DNA from: Candidatus Eiseniibacteriota bacterium
GTDB taxonomy: Bacteria > Joyebacterota > Joyebacteria > Joyebacterales > Joyebacteraceae
DNA: 6,521 nt
Reading direction: 5' to 3'
Assembly (NCBI GenBank): GCA_030639555.1
Contig: DAOWCM010000123.1
Location: 1-6,521, forward strand
Part shown: in pieces, positions 5,748 through 6,521 of the stretch
Position numbering within the stretch: position 1 is the stretch's first letter
Layout: the number at the start of each line of letters is the position of its first letter
Notes under the pieces: model-generated
Databases searched by the model: none
Seen by the model: the letters and a program-made list of their open reading frames with translations, nothing else
What the model was told of the DNA's origin: nothing
Made by a program: the position numbers and the translations under genes

Positions 5748-6521
5748 CTATTTCCTCCTCGCGAGGCTCATCGCCAGGGCGAATCTCGGGCCCTGGGGTA
5801 ACAGACTCTCGATATCGATCTTGGCCTCGGCCAGGTCCTGTAGTGGATTGAGGACCTCCGTCGGAACCTTCAACGCATCCGTGAAGCGCTCCGCCACACC
5901 CTCTGCCAGCGCACGCCCGCCGCTCAGGTAGATCTTGTCTATGCCGCGTCTCCCGGTCTCGCTGTTGTAGAAGGCCAGGGAGCGCTTCACCTCTTTGAGC
6001 ACGAACGTCTGCCACCGGCGACGCGCTTTCTCGCTCTCACCCTCTCCGCCAGACGCGGCGGCGCTGCCGGCGCCGGTCGTGGCCGGCATGCTGACAGAGC
6101 GAACCAGAAGAAGTCCCCCGGCGCGGTAGATGGACACGCTCAGCGTGCTCGCCCCCATCTCGACGGACGCCACGGCGCCGTCCTTGACGAGCCCCTGCGC
6201 ACCAAGCTCGTTCATGAGAGCGAGCGGCACGATATCGACGGCGGATGGCTCCACACCTGCATCGCACACGAGCTCGACGTGACTGTCGATGTGACGCTGT
6301 TCCACGGCGGCGAGAAGAACGTGCATCTCGTCCGCCTCTTCGCCCGCCTCGCGCGCCAGCAGCTGGAAATCCAGCACGAACTCCGAGGCACCGAAGGGCA
6401 CGTGCTTCTTGGCCTCCCAGCCGATGGACTCCGCCAGGTTGGGATTGGCCATCTTCGGGAAGGTCACGTGCTTGACGCTGACGCTGGGCCCCGCGACGGC
6501 CGTGACCACGCGGCAGGACAC
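5748..6521 (-). CDS. pilM: Type IV pilus assembly ATPase-like protein PilM, C-terminal 257 codons (5' end outside window)
   Basis: PilM is a cytoplasmic actin/FtsA-like nucleotide-binding protein that binds the PilN N-terminus and links the alignment complex to the motor side. The fragment begins inside the protein: the GTG at the window edge encodes an internal Val in RVVTAVAGPSVSVK, a stretch that normally lies roughly 80-90 residues into PilM. Next come ESIGWEAKKHVPF and VLDFQLLA, the second phosphate-binding loop VASVEMGAST (about fragment residues 118-126, with Glu where many members have Asp), KEVKRSLAFY, and the adenosine-side motif KIYLSGGRALAEG (196-208). Between RSVSMP and the KEVKRSL helix there is a Gly/Ala/Ser-rich segment (about 147-165) in place of the usual longer conserved stretch. 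The stop TAG is 4 nt before pilN. Separate pilM and pilN genes favour a type IV pilus over the fused GspL of type II secretion. Confidence 0.94.
   Translation of the reverse strand: MSCRVVTAVAGPSVSVKHVTFPKMANPNLAESIGWEAKKHVPFGASEFVLDFQLLAREAGEEADEMHVLLAAVEQRHIDSHVELVCDAGVEPSAVDIVPLALMNELGAQGLVKDGAVASVEMGASTLSVSIYRAGGLLLVRSVSMPATTGAGSAAASGGEGESEKARRRWQTFVLKEVKRSLAFYNSETGRRGIDKIYLSGGRALAEGVAERFTDALKVPTEVLNPLQDLAEAKIDIESLLPQGPRFALAMSLARRK

Noticed and set aside
6519..6521. GTG at the window edge as the pilM start
   Set aside because: The downstream residues match the interior of PilM, and the N-terminal nucleotide-binding segment (about 80-90 residues) would be missing. The true start must lie beyond the window.

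Overview
This window is a compact, GC-rich (by eye roughly 60 % or more) bacterial segment in which all eight genes read on the minus strand, so gene order runs from the right edge to the left. It holds two blocks: the pilM-pilN-pilO-pilP-pilQ run of a type IV pilus machine, then trxB-tldD-tldE (pmbA). An outer-membrane secretin means a two-membraned (Gram-negative type) bacterium. The sequence does not fix the phylum. The short PilQ, the non-lipoprotein PilP-like protein and the TldD sequence type do not look like standard gamma- or betaproteobacterial versions, so a less studied phylum is possible, but this is only an impression.

Right block (6521 to 2838): pilM lacks its 5' end, which lies beyond the window. 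pilN follows after 4 nt, pilO overlaps pilN by 8 nt, pilP follows after 37 nt and pilQ after 27 nt. Together they should form the alignment subcomplex: cytoplasmic actin-like PilM, bitopic PilN and PilO, and a periplasmic PilP-like linker to the PilQ outer-membrane pore. A GC-rich hairpin with a pyrimidine-rich tail (2761-2794) just after pilQ probably ends the transcript.

Intergenic region (2579-2837): besides the terminator it carries two tandem 38-bp repeats, an imperfect hairpin, and a perfect TATAAT box about 40 nt upstream of trxB.

Left block (2578 to 1): trxB (thioredoxin reductase), tldD with a TTG start and a strong Shine-Dalgarno sequence, and the first 58 codons of tldE/pmbA, whose ATG overlaps the tldD stop. 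TldD and TldE form a heteromeric zinc metalloprotease. The block is probably one transcript separate from the pilus genes.

I see no wholly new system. The points most worth a second look are the 38-bp repeats, the lineage-specific form of the Pil proteins (short PilQ, GspC-like PilP, trimmed PilM), and a three-cysteine strand in TrxB.
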